Shown: positions 22,331 through 31,540 of the stretch, in pieces
Layout of the letters: each line of letters opens with the position of its first letter
How positions within the stretch are numbered: position 1 is the stretch's first letter
Source: Guptibacillus hwajinpoensis
Lineage (GTDB): Bacteria; Bacillota; Bacilli; Bacillales; Guptibacillaceae
Reading direction: 5' to 3'
NCBI RefSeq assembly: GCF_020524165.1
Contig: NZ_JAIVKU010000004.1
Span: 992,001-1,056,000 of the forward strand
Length of the DNA: 64,000 nucleotides
Made by a program: the position numbers and the translations under genes
The notes under the pieces: model-generated
The model's database searches: none
Told to the model about the DNA's origin: nothing
The model's input: the letters and a program-made list of their open reading frames with translations, nothing else

Positions 22331-23239
22331 TTAAGCCTTATGTGTTGTGCACTTCTCTAGTAAGCCTTTATCTTCTAAAACCGAAATGAGCGTTTCGCCC
22401 ATTACTGCAGGAGTGGGAGCGACTTTAATGCCACACGACTCCATTGTTTTGATTTTTTCATCAGCCGTACCTTTTCCACCAGAAATAATCGCACCGGCAT
22501 GACCCATACGTTTTCCTGGAGGTGCCGTTTGACCTCCGATAAAGCCAACAACAGGCTTCGTCATGTTTGCTTTTACCCATTCAGCTGCTTCTTCTTCAGC
22601 AGTACCGCCGATTTCACCAATCATGATTACCGCATACGTATCGTCATCTTCGTTAAATGCTTTTAAGACATCGATAAAGTTCGTACCATTGACCGGGTCA
22701 CCACCAATACCAACGGCTGTTGATTGGCCAATTCCTGATTCTGAAAGCTGATGAACAGCTTCATACGTTAACGTACCAGAACGAGAAACAACGCCTACAT
22801 GACCTTTTTTGTGAATGTAGCCCGGCATAATACCAATTTTACATTCTTCAGGAGTGATCACGCCTGGACAGTTTGGGCCAACAAGACGTGTTTTCTTTCC
22901 TTCCATATAACGCTTTACTTTCACCATATCGATGACTGGAATTCCTTCCGTAATACAAATGGCAAGGTCCATTTCAGCGTCAACAGCTTCCATAATAGCA
23001 TCGGCTGCAAAAGCAGGCGGAACATAGATGACAGAAGCATTAGCGCCTGTTTTTTGAACGGCTTGTTCCACTGTATCAAATACAGGAACGCCTTCTACTT
23101 CAGTCCCGCCTTTACCTGGCGTTACACCACCAACAATTTTCGTACCATACTCAAGCATTTGCTGTGTATGAAATAAACCAACAGATCCTGTAATCCCTTG
23201 AACGATGACTTTTGTATCTTGATTAATGTATACGCTCAT
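22331..23239 (-). CDS. sucD: Succinate-CoA ligase (ADP-forming), alpha subunit
   Basis: 302-residue alpha subunit. It binds CoA and carries the phosphohistidine. CoA-binding Rossmann N-terminus ([27 protein letters not shown]), [13 protein letters not shown], and the active-site His in [18 protein letters not shown]. It catalyses the substrate-level phosphorylation step of the TCA cycle with SucC. The ribosome binding site is AAAGGCGGG. The spacing to sucC is 16 nt. Confidence 0.99.
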   Translation of the reverse strand: MSVYINQDTKVIVQGITGSVGLFHTQQMLEYGTKIVGGVTPGKGGTEVEGVPVFDTVEQAVQKTGANASVIYVPPAFAADAIMEAVDAEMDLAICITEGIPVIDMVKVKRYMEGKKTRLVGPNCPGVITPEECKIGIMPGYIHKKGHVGVVSRSGTLTYEAVHQLSESGIGQSTAVGIGGDPVNGTNFIDVLKAFNEDDDTYAVIMIGEIGGTAEEEAAEWVKANMTKPVVGFIGGQTAPPGKRMGHAGAIISGGKGTADEKIKTMESCGIKVAPTPAVMGETLISVLEDKGLLEKCTTHKA

Positions 23240-23255
23240 TCCTAGTCCCGCCTTT

Positions 23256-24416
23256 CTACTTAACTAATGAAACGATTTTTTCCGCGCCGTCAGCCATTGA
23301 CTCAGCAGCGGTAATATTTAATCCTGAATCTTTCAGGATTTGCTTTCCTAGATCAACATTTGTTCCTTCAAGACGCACAACAAGCGGAATTTCAAGGCCA
23401 ACTTGTTTCGTAGCTTCTACGACACCTTCAGCGATGACATCACACTTCATGATTCCACCGAAAATGTTTACATAAATGCCTTTAACGTTTTTGTCGGAAA
23501 GAATAATTTTAAATGCTTCTGTTACCTTCTCAGCCGTTGCGCCGCCCCCAACGTCAAGGAAGTTAGCGGGATCGCCGCCGTAGTGCTTGATAATATCCAT
23601 CGTTGCCATCGCAAGGCCTGCTCCGTTAACCATACAGCCGATATTGCCATCAAGTGCGATGTAGCTTAACTCATATTTTGACGCTTCGATTTCTTTTGCA
23701 TCTTCTTCGTCAAGATCACGAAGTTCAAGAATATCTTTATGACGATAAAGTGCATTTGGATCAAAGTTTAGTTTGGCATCAAGCGCCATGACGTTACCAT
23801 CACCCGTTGTAACTAGCGGGTTGATTTCCGCAATAGAGGCATCTTTTTCAACAAAAACCTTATACAATCCAAGCATGAATTTCACTGCTTTGTTCACTTG
23901 CTCTTTCGGAATATTAATATTAAATGCTAGTCTTCTAGCTTGATAACCTTGAAGGCCAACGGCAGGATCAATCACTTCTTTGAAAATCTTTTCAGGACTG
24001 TGTTCAGCCACTTCTTCAATTTCAGTTCCGCCTTCTTCAGATGCCATCATAACGACGCGTGACGTCACGCGATCAAGTACTAGGCCAACGTAATATTCCT
24101 GCTTAATATCGCAACCTTCTTCGATAAGTAAGCGCTTTACTTCCTTACCTTCTGGTCCTGTTTGATGAGTGACAAGTGTTTTTCCGAGGATTTCCTCAGC
24201 ATATGTACGAACTTCCTCAAGGTTCTTAGCGATTTTTACCCCGCCAGCTTTTCCTCGACCACCTGCATGGATTTGTGCTTTTACAACGTAAACACTGCTG
24301 TCTAATTGTTTTGCAACGTCCACAGCTTCTTTCGCGGAGTATGCGACTTGTCCATTAGGGACGGATACCCCGTAGCTTCTTAGGACTTCTTTTCCTTGAT
24401 ATTCATGGATATTCAT
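23256..24416 (-). CDS. sucC: Succinate-CoA ligase (ADP-forming), beta subunit
   Basis: 386-residue beta subunit with an N-terminal ATP-grasp domain ([33 protein letters not shown]) that binds nucleotide, and a C-terminal CoA ligase domain ([32 protein letters not shown]). GGATAGGAGGATGAGAGA precedes the ATG. It is the first gene of the sucC-sucD operon, with its own promoter at 24464-24493. A CodY-box-like sequence overlaps the -10 region. Confidence 0.99.
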   Translation of the reverse strand: MNIHEYQGKEVLRSYGVSVPNGQVAYSAKEAVDVAKQLDSSVYVVKAQIHAGGRGKAGGVKIAKNLEEVRTYAEEILGKTLVTHQTGPEGKEVKRLLIEEGCDIKQEYYVGLVLDRVTSRVVMMASEEGGTEIEEVAEHSPEKIFKEVIDPAVGLQGYQARRLAFNINIPKEQVNKAVKFMLGLYKVFVEKDASIAEINPLVTTGDGNVMALDAKLNFDPNALYRHKDILELRDLDEEDAKEIEASKYELSYIALDGNIGCMVNGAGLAMATMDIIKHYGGDPANFLDVGGGATAEKVTEAFKIILSDKNVKGIYVNIFGGIMKCDVIAEGVVEATKQVGLEIPLVVRLEGTNVDLGKQILKDSGLNITAAESMADGAEKIVSLVK

Positions 24417-24463
24417 TCTCTCATCCTCCTATCCTAGTCAATCAAATCTTTGACGACGTTTTC

Positions 24464-24493
24464 ATTGTATAGAAAATTCACACCGATTGTCTA
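24464..24493 (-). promoter_or_regulatory. Promoter of sucCD
   Basis: Minus-strand TAGACA (24488-24493), 18-nt spacer, TACAAT (24464-24469); TATACA with a 16-nt spacer is an alternative register. It lies in the 198-nt gap between the upstream terminator and sucC. Confidence 0.6.
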
Positions 24494-24604
24494 CCCTTTT
24501 GCATAAAGTCTCTTTTCTTTTCTTGCAAAAATTGTTCCAATTTATCCATTAAAACGAAATTTTCTCCGTCGTTTCGTTATTTCAACACGTCTAGAAATGC
24601 ATAA

Positions 24605-24631
24605 AAGAAGAGGGCTATCTGCCCTCTTCTT
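24605..24631 (-). terminator. Terminator after rnhB and the 58-codon gene
   Basis: Minus-strand perfect 11-bp stem (AAGAAGAGGGC and complement), 5-nt loop, then TTAT after the stem's own TTCTT. It overlaps the last codons and the stop of the small gene at 24615-24791. Confidence 0.75.
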
Positions 24632-24791
24632 GCTCGTTTCTACCCGCTTTTTTTGGCGTGCTCTCTTGTTCTCTCTTCTTATGATCCGTAATTGTTAACT
24701 CCCTAGCAGCTGCTGGTGTGTAGACTCCAAATTCTTCTCCAGCTTCTTCATAAAAAGAATCATTTTTTTCTTGTCTTCCTGGATCTTTCAC
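24615..24791 (-). CDS. Hypothetical 58-residue charged protein
   Basis: Small open frame, not recognised. The likely start is GTG 24791, because AAGGAG lies 9 nt upstream; the longer frame from 24809 starts inside that ribosome binding site. The product is hydrophilic, rich in Glu, Lys and Arg, with no signal peptide or membrane segment, and ends in EEGR. It lies between rnhB (56 nt upstream) and the terminator, where B. subtilis has ylqG and ylqH (an FlhB C-terminal-like gene). I see no FlhB similarity. A good ribosome binding site and the terminator at its end support expression; function unknown. Confidence 0.55.
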   Translation of the reverse strand: MKDPGRQEKNDSFYEEAGEEFGVYTPAAARELTITDHKKREQESTPKKAGRNEQEEGR

Positions 24792-24846
24792 AAATAATAA
24801 CTCCTTCACAATAGAATTAGGTTTAGTATCAACCTTTTCTATTGAT

Positions 24847-25623
24847 TCATACGTTTAAACGATCTCTTACAGGCGCAAATGACTTCCTGTGCGTATTGGT
24901 GATACCAAATTCATCAAGAGCACTAAGATGCTCTTTTGTTCCATAACCGACATGCCGTTCGAATCCATATTCTGGATAAGTTTCCGCTAACTTTATCATC
25001 ATACGGTCCCGTGTTACTTTTGCAACGATGGAGGCGGCTGCGATACTGACACTTCGTCCATCTCCTTTAATGAGCGACTCTTGCTCAATCGGAAGCGGAA
25101 TATGCATCGCATCTACGAGTAAAAAGTCCGCTTGGACATGTAAATCCTCAACGGCTTGTTTCATCGCTTTCTTGGTCGCCTGGTAAATATTCAATTCATC
25201 AATTTCAGCTGCACTAACGACCCCAACACCAATCGTTATCGCATTTTTTTGTATTTTTTCAAAAAGGTCATTGAGCTTCGCATGGGATAGTTTTTTTGAA
25301 TCCTGAAGACCAAGAATCGGAACCTCGGGATCTAATATGACCGCTGAAGCAACAACAGGGCCTGCTAGAGGGCCTCTTCCTACTTCATCGACTCCTGCTA
25401 TCGCCAGGCGACCTTTCTCTCTGTAATGAGCCTCTAGGACACTCATGTTTTCATGCATTTTAAGTAATTTTATTTTTTTCTGCTTTTTTTTGTCTTCTTT
25501 AGCAAGTAAGCGTACGACTCCTTTTCGGGTATCTTGCTTCCATTCTTCCCAATCCTCGTTCGTATAGTGCTTTTCCTCTAACATACGTTCAATTTCTTTA
25601 ATCGACTTTGACTGACCGCTCAT
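24847..25623 (-). CDS. rnhB: Ribonuclease HII
   Basis: 258-residue RNase HII, which removes RNA from RNA-DNA hybrids and incised ribonucleotides. An N-terminal extension of about 70 residues is typical of Bacillus. The catalytic acidic residues are visible in IAGVDEVGRGPLAGPVVASAVI (the D and E of the GVDEVGRG motif), LLVDAMHIPL and the GDGRSVSIAAASIVAKVTRD block. AGAGGGATACG precedes the ATG. It follows rbgA, with a terminator between them. Confidence 0.98.
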   Translation of the reverse strand: MSGQSKSIKEIERMLEEKHYTNEDWEEWKQDTRKGVVRLLAKEDKKKQKKIKLLKMHENMSVLEAHYREKGRLAIAGVDEVGRGPLAGPVVASAVILDPEVPILGLQDSKKLSHAKLNDLFEKIQKNAITIGVGVVSAAEIDELNIYQATKKAMKQAVEDLHVQADFLLVDAMHIPLPIEQESLIKGDGRSVSIAAASIVAKVTRDRMMIKLAETYPEYGFERHVGYGTKEHLSALDEFGITNTHRKSFAPVRDRLNV

Positions 25624-25650
25624 CGTATCCCTCTTTTCCTTTCTTCACTT

Positions 25651-25679
25651 AAAAAAGGTAAGGCTCATGGCCTTACCTT
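25651..25679 (-). terminator. Terminator at the end of rbgA
   Basis: Minus-strand perfect 10-bp stem (AAGGTAAGGC and complement), 5-nt loop, then TTTT. The upstream arm includes the rbgA stop codon. Confidence 0.75.
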
Positions 25680-26521
25680 TCTGGCGTTTCTAACGATACA
25701 TCGCCCAATTTACCACTTCTCAGTTCACGTAGAACGGTTTCAGCTGTTTTATCATAGTCAATCCAGCCCCCGCTCATTAAAAAGCCTCGCTTCTTGCCGA
25801 TGTCATCAAACAGCTCGACAACATCTTCTGGAATGTGATCGAGATGATAACGATCCATTAGTCTGGTAGGATAGTGCTCGCTCATAAACTTAAGTACAAA
25901 TACTGAAATATCTTGAAAATCAAGAATCTCATCTTTAATTGCACCCGTCGCAGCAAGCTTGTACCCTGTCATCTGATCTTCAAACTTTGGCCAGAGTATC
26001 CCTGGCGTATCGAGAAGATCCATCTCATCTCCTACCTTGATCCACTGCTGTTTTTTCGTAATACCAGGACGGTCACCTGTTTTGGCGATTTTCTTACCTG
26101 CTAAACGGTTAATCAACGTGGATTTTCCAACGTTTGGAATTCCTAAGATTAAGGCGCGAACCGCACGCGGTTTCATGCCTTTTTCGATCATGCGATCGAT
26201 TTTATCACTCATAAGCTCTCTTGCAGCAGCTGGGATGTTTTTCACGCCTTTACCCGTTTGTGAATCAATCGCTAATGCTTTATGACCCTGTGATTGAAAA
26301 TAATGCTTCCATTCCGTTGTTTTTTGATCATCTGCCATGTCTGCCTTATTGAGCAGGATCAACCTTGGTTTTGATGATACAATCTCATCAATCATCGGAT
26401 TTCTTGAAGCGAGCGGGATGCGAGCATCCACTAGTTCAATTACAACATCAATCATTTTTAGCTTCTCTGTAATCTCCCGTCGTGCTTTTGCCATGTGTCC
26501 GGGAAACCATTGAATTGTCAT
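25673..26521 (-). CDS. rbgA: Ribosome biogenesis GTPase RbgA (YlqF)
   Basis: 282-residue circularly permuted GTPase required for late 50S assembly. G4 motif (LLNKADMAD) precedes G1 ([17 protein letters not shown]), followed by [16 protein letters not shown] and DTPGILWP. N-terminal [17 protein letters not shown] is diagnostic. The C-terminal ANTAR-like helical domain is present. ATG 26521 was chosen over the frame opening at 26542; GGTGGAG lies 5 nt upstream and homologues start [10 protein letters not shown]. Confidence 0.98.
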   Translation of the reverse strand: MTIQWFPGHMAKARREITEKLKMIDVVIELVDARIPLASRNPMIDEIVSSKPRLILLNKADMADDQKTTEWKHYFQSQGHKALAIDSQTGKGVKNIPAAARELMSDKIDRMIEKGMKPRAVRALILGIPNVGKSTLINRLAGKKIAKTGDRPGITKKQQWIKVGDEMDLLDTPGILWPKFEDQMTGYKLAATGAIKDEILDFQDISVFVLKFMSEHYPTRLMDRYHLDHIPEDVVELFDDIGKKRGFLMSGGWIDYDKTAETVLRELRSGKLGDVSLETPER

Positions 26522-26563
26522 GCCATCTCCACCTATTCTCAAATCATGCGGGCTAAATACCCA

Positions 26564-27127
26564 CTATTCCATTACTTGTATATCGTTTAACGGCCAGAAA
26601 ATGACGTTTGCTTCTCCTACCACTTTCTCTACAGGAACGAAGCCAATGGATCGACTGTCTTTACTATGCTGTCGATTATCACCCATCACAAACAAATGTC
26701 CCTCGGGAACGGTTGCTTCACCTGTAACGCCGGTTAAATCAAAATCGTAGGTCAGGTTTCCTTCTAACAAATCTTCTTTATAAGGTTCTAGATAAGGTTC
26801 CTTTATCGCTTCCCCGTTCACATAAAGCATATCATCTTTGTACTCCACTTTATCTCCCGGCAGACCAATCACGCGCTTAATGTAATCTTTCCCTTCCGGG
26901 GCTTCAAATACAACGATATCGAAACGTTCTGCATCACCAATGTTATAACTAATTTTGTTCACGATCATCCTGTCACGGTCCTGCAACGTCGGCATCATGC
27001 TTTCTCCATCAACCACAATAGGAGCAAAGATAAAATAGCGAACGGCTCCTGCTAGAATAAAAGCAATAATGAGCGCACGTATCCATTCCCAGGAATCTTT
27101 TTTCTCTGCTGATCTGGTGCTTTTCAT
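26564..27127 (-). CDS. Type I signal peptidase (SipS/SipT family)
   Basis: 187-residue membrane-anchored leader peptidase that cleaves signal peptides of exported proteins. One N-terminal membrane segment (about residues 15-33), then catalytic Ser43 in GESMMPTL and catalytic Lys84 in DYIKRVIGLPGD, and the box VMGDNRQHSKDSRSIGFV near the C-terminus. ATG 27127 has AGGAGGAACAATC upstream; the longer frame to 27193 lacks one. It sits between rplS and rbgA, as in several Bacillaceae. Which sip paralogue it corresponds to cannot be decided here. Confidence 0.96.
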   Translation of the reverse strand: MKSTRSAEKKDSWEWIRALIIAFILAGAVRYFIFAPIVVDGESMMPTLQDRDRMIVNKISYNIGDAERFDIVVFEAPEGKDYIKRVIGLPGDKVEYKDDMLYVNGEAIKEPYLEPYKEDLLEGNLTYDFDLTGVTGEATVPEGHLFVMGDNRQHSKDSRSIGFVPVEKVVGEANVIFWPLNDIQVME

Positions 27128-27211
27128 GATTGTTCCTCCTAATGAAAGGGTCTTTTTTTTACCTATTTCTTTCCCCTCATGCCTTTCCCACAAACCTTTG
27201 GAATTCGCTTT

Positions 27212-27220
27212 ATTTTATCA
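27212..27220 (-). promoter_or_regulatory. Possible extended -10 promoter of the signal peptidase gene
   Basis: Minus-strand TGATAAAAT: TG, one base, then a TAAAAT -10 box, about 85 nt upstream of the start codon and just after the rplS terminator. No good -35 box is visible. Confidence 0.4.
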
Positions 27221-27256
27221 CAGAGTGACGTTTTTTTATATGCCGATTTTTCCAAT

Positions 27257-27288
27257 AGAAAAAAGGAGCCTGGCAATGCAAGCTCCTT
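27257..27288 (-). terminator. Terminator after rplS
   Basis: Minus-strand 7-bp stem AAGGAGC/GCTCCTT with a 12-nt loop, followed by TTTT. It lies 15 nt after the rplS stop codon. Confidence 0.65.
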
Positions 27289-27302
27289 CTCCGTGTCTTA
27301 CT

Positions 27303-27647
27303 TTATCGAATTTCTTTAATACGAGCGGCTTTACCACGAAGTGCACGCAAGTAGTATAGCTTAGCACGGCGAACTTTACCGCGACGAGCAACTTCAAGCT
27401 TAGCAACTTTCGGTGAATGTACTGGGAATGTACGCTCAACACCTACTCCGTAAGAAATCTTACGAACTGTAAATGTTTCGCTGATTCCGCCACCACGTCG
27501 TTTAATCACAACACCTTCGAATAACTGAATACGCTCACGAGTACCTTCGACAACTTTAACGTGAACTTTTACAGTATCTCCTGGTCGGAAATTCGGAAGA
27601 TCCGACTTAAGTTGGTCTTTTGTGATATCCTGGATTAACTTGTGCAT
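27303..27647 (-). CDS. rplS: 50S ribosomal protein L19
   Basis: 114-residue L19, which sits at the subunit interface. [20 protein letters not shown], the [20 protein letters not shown] block and [11 protein letters not shown] are complete. ATG 27647 (MHKLIQ) is preceded by GGAGGGTTACTTG; the in-frame start at 27668 overlaps that site. It has its own promoter and a likely L19 leader element, and a terminator follows. Confidence 0.99.
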   Translation of the reverse strand: MHKLIQDITKDQLKSDLPNFRPGDTVKVHVKVVEGTRERIQLFEGVVIKRRGGGISETFTVRKISYGVGVERTFPVHSPKVAKLEVARRGKVRRAKLYYLRALRGKAARIKEIR

Positions 27648-27659
27648 CAAGTAACCCTC

Positions 27660-27700
27660 CTTCCACACAGATGCTCTTATAAATCATCTTGCATTACAGC
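27660..27700 (-). promoter_or_regulatory. Likely L19 leader RNA element
   Basis: The minus-strand leader before rplS holds AGATG (27685-27689) pairing with CATCT (27669-27673) around an 11-nt loop, preceded by GTAATGCA. An autoregulatory L19 leader is known upstream of rplS in Bacillales; position and form fit, but I have not matched it to the covariance model. Confidence 0.45.
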
Positions 27701-27736
27701 GGAACATCGTAATACGTGACTAATGCCACAACTGTT

Positions 27737-27765
27737 ATCATAGCATAGCACTTTTTAGATTACAA
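27737..27765 (-). promoter_or_regulatory. Promoter of rplS
   Basis: Minus-strand TTGTAA (27760-27765), 17-nt spacer, TATGAT (27737-27742) with TG one base upstream of the -10 box. It lies in the trmD-rplS gap, about 90 nt before the rplS start. Confidence 0.7.
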
Positions 27766-27773
27766 GAATGAAT

Positions 27774-28505
27774 TCACTCTTTTTCATTCTTTATGTCACT
27801 GAGTAACTTCTGTTCTTCTTTTGTTAAGTTTCTCTCGTTTAAAAGATCTGATCTTCGATTCAAGGTGCGTCGTAAAGACTCTTTAAGACGCCATTTTCGT
27901 ATCGCTTCATGATTACCAGACATAAGCACATCAGGCACACTCATCCCTTCGTATTCTGCAGGACGAGTATAATGAGGATGTTCTAGTAACCCACTGCTGA
28001 ATGAATCCATTGGAGCTGACGTATCATTTCCAAGAACGCCGGGAAGAAGCCTCGTTACGCTATCAATGACAACCATACTACCGAGTTCGCCACCAGTTAA
28101 CACAAAATCCCCGATTGAGATTTCATCCGTGACAAGGTTTTCTCGAATCCGCTCATCGTACCCTTCATAATGACCACAAATAAAAATAAGGTGCTCTTCT
28201 TTCGCCAATTCCTCCGCCTTTTTCTGAGTAAACCTTTCTCCTTGAGGACACATCAGAATCACGCGCGGACGTTTACCTTCTGAAAGATTAGCGACCGCAT
28301 CAAAAACGGGCTGTGGGGTTAAAACCATCCCTGCTCCACCGCCATAAGGGTAATCATCGACGCTTTTGTGTTTATTTGTACTGTAATCCCGGAAGTTGGT
28401 GACATGATATGACACCGCACCATTTTCCTGCGCGCGTTTTAAAATCGAATGATTAAACACACCTGTAAACATTTCTGGAAACAGCGAAAGCACATCAATC
28501 TTCAT
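27774..28505 (-). CDS. trmD: tRNA (guanine-37-N1)-methyltransferase
   Basis: 243-residue SPOUT-family enzyme that methylates G37 next to the anticodon and prevents +1 frameshifting. [13 protein letters not shown] start, [26 protein letters not shown] (knot, AdoMet site), [30 protein letters not shown] chose ATG 28505, since homologues begin MKIDxLxLFPEMF; GTG 28514, inside rimM, is an alternative with a closer AAGGG. It directly follows rimM (1-nt gap). Confidence 0.98.
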   Translation of the reverse strand: MKIDVLSLFPEMFTGVFNHSILKRAQENGAVSYHVTNFRDYSTNKHKSVDDYPYGGGAGMVLTPQPVFDAVANLSEGKRPRVILMCPQGERFTQKKAEELAKEEHLIFICGHYEGYDERIRENLVTDEISIGDFVLTGGELGSMVVIDSVTRLLPGVLGNDTSAPMDSFSSGLLEHPHYTRPAEYEGMSVPDVLMSGNHEAIRKWRLKESLRRTLNRRSDLLNERNLTKEEQKLLSDIKNEKE

Positions 28506-28506
28506 G

Positions 28507-29022
28507 CTAATCACGAAGCCCTTCCATTAAATGAACGGTAACTTTTCCTTCCGCTAAATCAACTTGTTTCACAACTTGTTCGATATAAGGCAACAAGAGA
28601 TCTTTACCGCCTCCAGCACTTTGAACCACCCAGACATCGTTTGCGCCAGGTGATAGAATTTCTTTGATTTTCCCGAGAAATTCTCCTTCATCCGTATAAA
28701 CCTCAAGGCCAATAATATCCCGGTAATAAAATTCTTCTTCGGCAAGCTGGCCGCCTTGATCTTCTTTTACCTTTAGGATGCCTTCTTTCATCTGAACAAC
28801 GTCGTTGATATTATGATAGCCCTCAAATGTAAGAAGATCGAATTGCTTATGCTTACGGTGAGAGGCAACCGTTAATAGAATCGGTTCATCATTCTTAAAT
28901 AAGTATAACTTGCTACCCACAGCATAACGTTCCTCAGGGAAATCCGTTCTTGAAATGACCCTTACTTCACCTCGCACGCCATGAGTGTTTACGATTTTAC
29001 CTACATTTAGCCATTCTGTCAT
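28507..29022 (-). CDS. rimM: 16S rRNA processing protein RimM
   Basis: 171-residue RimM for 30S head maturation. The N-terminal RimM domain ([19 protein letters not shown]) and the C-terminal PRC-barrel ([35 protein letters not shown]) are complete. It overlaps the ylqD stop codon by 4 nt (ATGA arrangement), implying coupled translation, and is followed by trmD. Confidence 0.98.
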   Translation of the reverse strand: MTEWLNVGKIVNTHGVRGEVRVISRTDFPEERYAVGSKLYLFKNDEPILLTVASHRKHKQFDLLTFEGYHNINDVVQMKEGILKVKEDQGGQLAEEEFYYRDIIGLEVYTDEGEFLGKIKEILSPGANDVWVVQSAGGGKDLLLPYIEQVVKQVDLAEGKVTVHLMEGLRD

Positions 29023-29435
29023 ATCGTGATATCCTTTCCTGTGTCGTCAGGAACAATGCTTTGCACGATCCCGTCTTTAATCACTATTTTACCCTTTCGC
29101 TCGCGGGCATACCACTGGTCCCCTATTTGAACATCTTGAATGGATTCGATCTCGCCATCGTGGATTTCAGATCCTATTGATAACTGATCAAGCTGATCCA
29201 CTTTAAAATCAAGAAAAGACATCCGCTCCGTTCTTGAATGGATTTCTTTGCCAAACTGCTCGGCAATCCATTCATGGTCAGATGGACGTTTTTTTTGCAA
29301 ACGTTTCATTTCAAATTGAAGATGCTCACTTTCTTGTTGAAGCGTGGAACGTTCTTTTTGCCATTTATTATAATAGGAAGCCCTGCTTTGCTCTGTTAAG
29401 ATTTGTTTCACGTCATACGTTACAATGATTTTCAT
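29019..29435 (-). CDS. ylqD: YlqD family protein
   Basis: 138-residue YlqD homologue of unknown function, conserved in this position in Bacillaceae. The first 15 residues ([15 protein letters not shown]) match the family. The middle (about 18-85) is a Gln/Glu/Lys-rich coiled coil, and the C-terminal third is beta-rich with [13 protein letters not shown] and [15 protein letters not shown] 29435 has GGAGGG 7 nt upstream; the frame opening at 29462 has none. It probably acts with the RNA-maturation genes around it, but this is inference from position only. Confidence 0.85.
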   Translation of the reverse strand: MKIIVTYDVKQILTEQSRASYYNKWQKERSTLQQESEHLQFEMKRLQKKRPSDHEWIAEQFGKEIHSRTERMSFLDFKVDQLDQLSIGSEIHDGEIESIQDVQIGDQWYARERKGKIVIKDGIVQSIVPDDTGKDITI

Positions 29436-29490
29436 CGCACTGCCCTCCGTATGTAGTCTCATTAGTGATCTCTAGCAAAAGTGACAAATA

Positions 29491-29513
29491 AAAAAGAGGA
29501 GTATAAGCTCCCC
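29491..29513 (-). terminator. Terminator at the end of khpA
   Basis: Minus-strand 6-bp stem GGGGAG/CTCCTC (one G-U) with a 6-nt loop, then TTTTTT. The stem overlaps the last base of the khpA stop codon. Confidence 0.6.
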
Positions 29514-29740
29514 TAAAGTATCTCCAACTGCACTCGCTTGCTTGTTTGAACGGCAGCAGCATTCATCACCGTACGGATTGATCTAGCAACTTTCCCCTGC
29601 TTTCCAATCACTTTACCTGTATCATCTGCATGAACATAAAGTTTGTAGATGTCCAGGTTGGTTGTTGCTTCTTTTTCAACTCGAACTTCGTCAGGATGAT
29701 CGACAAGAGCTTTTACAATTGTTTCAACTAGGGCTTCCAT
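29513..29740 (-). CDS. khpA: KH-domain RNA-binding protein KhpA (YlqC)
   Basis: 75-residue single KH domain protein. The GxxG loop is GKQG in HADDTGKVIGKQGKVARSIR. In related Firmicutes KhpA pairs with KhpB (Jag) to bind RNA and influence cell length. ATG 29740 is preceded by AGGTGGG with 7-nt spacing; the frame opening at 29797 runs into the upstream hairpin. It lies between rpsP and ylqD. Confidence 0.95.
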   Translation of the reverse strand: MEALVETIVKALVDHPDEVRVEKEATTNLDIYKLYVHADDTGKVIGKQGKVARSIRTVMNAAAVQTSKRVQLEIL

Positions 29741-29777
29741 ATTGTTTCCCACCTTTTGCAATATGATGGACCAAGAT

Positions 29778-29817
29778 ACACCAAAGGAGGCTTTCAAAAA
29801 AGCCTCCTCTAAGGTGT
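29778..29817 (-). terminator. Long inverted repeat between rpsP and khpA
   Basis: Inner 10-bp stem AGGAGGCTTT / AAAGCCTCCT plus an outer ACACC/GGTGT, just after the rpsP stop codon. The U tract is weak (TTGG), so it may attenuate khpA or protect or process the rpsP message rather than fully terminate. Confidence 0.6.
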
Positions 29818-29821
29818 CACA

Positions 29822-30094
29822 TTACTTTGTGTTTTTTGCGTTGTGAAGCTTCTCCATAAGTCCTGCAGTGGAGAATAGGTTACGTACTGTATCAGAAGGC
29901 TTAGCGCCTTTAAGCATCCAATCAAGAGCTTTCTCTTCGTTGATTTTCACTTCAACTGGATTAGCAACCGGATTGTAAGTTCCGATTTCCTCGATGAAGC
30001 GTCCGTCACGTGGTGCACGTGAATCAGCAACAACTACGCGGTAGTAAGGAGCTCTTTTAGCACCCATACGCTTTAAACGAATTTTAACTGCCAT
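29822..30094 (-). CDS. rpsP: 30S ribosomal protein S16
   Basis: 90-residue S16. [39 protein letters not shown] and [16 protein letters not shown] are diagnostic. ATG 30094 is preceded by GGAGGTGAAAGAC; the in-frame start at 30109 lies in that site. It has a strong promoter of its own in the gap after ffh. Confidence 0.99.
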   Translation of the reverse strand: MAVKIRLKRMGAKRAPYYRVVVADSRAPRDGRFIEEIGTYNPVANPVEVKINEEKALDWMLKGAKPSDTVRNLFSTAGLMEKLHNAKNTK

Positions 30095-30130
30095 GTCTTT
30101 CACCTCCAAAAAATGTTCACATAAATAAAT

Positions 30131-30159
30131 ATAATATCATAAATTTATACTCTTGTAAA
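30131..30159 (-). promoter_or_regulatory. Strong promoter of rpsP
   Basis: Minus-strand TTTACA (30154-30159), 17-nt spacer, TATTAT (30131-30136) with an extended -10 TG. It lies in the 84-nt AT-rich gap between ffh and rpsP. Confidence 0.75.
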
Positions 30160-30178
30160 GAGAAAATTTACTTCATTT

Positions 30179-31528
30179 TTATTGCATGAATGGGAAATTC
30201 ATGCCCTTACCTTTTTTCTTACCGCCTTTAGACATGTTGGTCATCTGCTTCATCATCTTCTTCATCTCATCAAATTGCTTCAAGAGACGATTGACATCTT
30301 GAACAGACGTACCACTTCCGGCGGCAATTCGCTTTTTACGACTCGCATTGATAAGATCCGGCTCTTCTTTTTCACGTGTTGTCATTGACTGAATAATGGC
30401 TTCCACTCGGCCAATTTGTTTTTCATCAACACTTACATTTTTCATGGCTTTTTTATTCATACCAGGAATCATGTCCATCAATTCATCAAGCGGTCCCATG
30501 CTTCGAACCTGACCAAGCTGATCAAGGAAATCATCGAACGTAAAGCTCATCGTTCGCATCTTCTTCTCAAGCTCTTTTGCTTTGTCTTCATCAACGGAAG
30601 TTTGGGCTTTTTCAATAAGCGTTAGCACGTCACCCATACCGAGAATACGCGAAGCCATTCTCTCAGGATGGAACGGTTCTAGTGCATCAAGTTTTTCACC
30701 CATACCCGCGAACTTGATCGGTTTATCTGTTACAGACTTAATTGACAGTGCAGCCCCACCGCGCGTGTCACCATCAAGCTTTGTTAAAACCACTCCTGTT
30801 ATATCAAGTGCTTCATTAAAGCTTTCAGCGACATTTACAGCATCCTGTCCTGTCATGGAATCAACCACAAGGAAGATCTCATCAGGCGTAACAGCTTCTT
30901 TGACATCTTTTAATTCCTGCATCAGATTTTCATCTATATGCAGTCGACCAGCCGTGTCAATGATGACATAGTCGAGATGTTCTTCTTTTGCTTTTTCAAT
31001 TGCTTTAGTAGCAATCTCAACCGGACTCACCTGATCACCCATCGAGAAAACCGGCATACTTAGCTGTTTACCGAGTGTTTCAAGCTGGTTAATGGCTGCA
31101 GGACGGTAAATATCCGCCGCTACTAACAGTGGTTTACGGTTATGATTTTTACGTAAATGGTTTGCAAGCTTACCGACAGTTGTCGTTTTACCCGCACCCT
31201 GTAGACCGGCCATCATAATAACAGTCGGTGGGCGACTAGAAACAGCAATCTTACTCTGTTCTCCACCCATAAGCGCTGTCAGCTCTTCATTAACGACTTT
31301 AATGACCTGCTGCCCTGGGGTCAGGCTTTTCATAACTTCCTGTCCGACGGCGCGCTCTTTGACCTTGTTGATAAACTGTTTTACGACTTTAAAGTTAACG
31401 TCCGCTTCAAGCAAGGCTAACCTTACTTCACGCATCATTTCTTTTACGTCTGCTTCCGTCACTTTCCCTTTACCGCGAATCTTCTGCAGGGTGTCTTGCA
31501 GTCGGTCGGCTAACCCTTCAAATGCCAT
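30179..31528 (-). CDS. ffh: Signal recognition particle protein Ffh
   Basis: 449-residue SRP54. N domain (about 1-90), GTPase G domain with GLQGAGKTTTVGKLA near 107, DIYRPAAINQL, DTAGRLH and TKLDGDTRGGAALS, then a Met-rich M domain (about 300-449: MRTMSFTFDDFLDQLGQVRSMG, MKKMMKQMTNMSKGGKKKGKGM) that binds 4.5S RNA and signal peptides. TTAGGAGGCGGCGAAC precedes the ATG. It follows ylxM with a 12-nt gap. Confidence 0.99.
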   Translation of the reverse strand: MAFEGLADRLQDTLQKIRGKGKVTEADVKEMMREVRLALLEADVNFKVVKQFINKVKERAVGQEVMKSLTPGQQVIKVVNEELTALMGGEQSKIAVSSRPPTVIMMAGLQGAGKTTTVGKLANHLRKNHNRKPLLVAADIYRPAAINQLETLGKQLSMPVFSMGDQVSPVEIATKAIEKAKEEHLDYVIIDTAGRLHIDENLMQELKDVKEAVTPDEIFLVVDSMTGQDAVNVAESFNEALDITGVVLTKLDGDTRGGAALSIKSVTDKPIKFAGMGEKLDALEPFHPERMASRILGMGDVLTLIEKAQTSVDEDKAKELEKKMRTMSFTFDDFLDQLGQVRSMGPLDELMDMIPGMNKKAMKNVSVDEKQIGRVEAIIQSMTTREKEEPDLINASRKKRIAAGSGTSVQDVNRLLKQFDEMKKMMKQMTNMSKGGKKKGKGMNFPFMQ

Positions 31529-31540
31529 GTTCGCCGCCTC

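Noticed and set aside
27236..27442. 68-codon minus-strand frame within rplS
   Set aside because: It is the wrong frame of the rplS 3' end running through the terminator.
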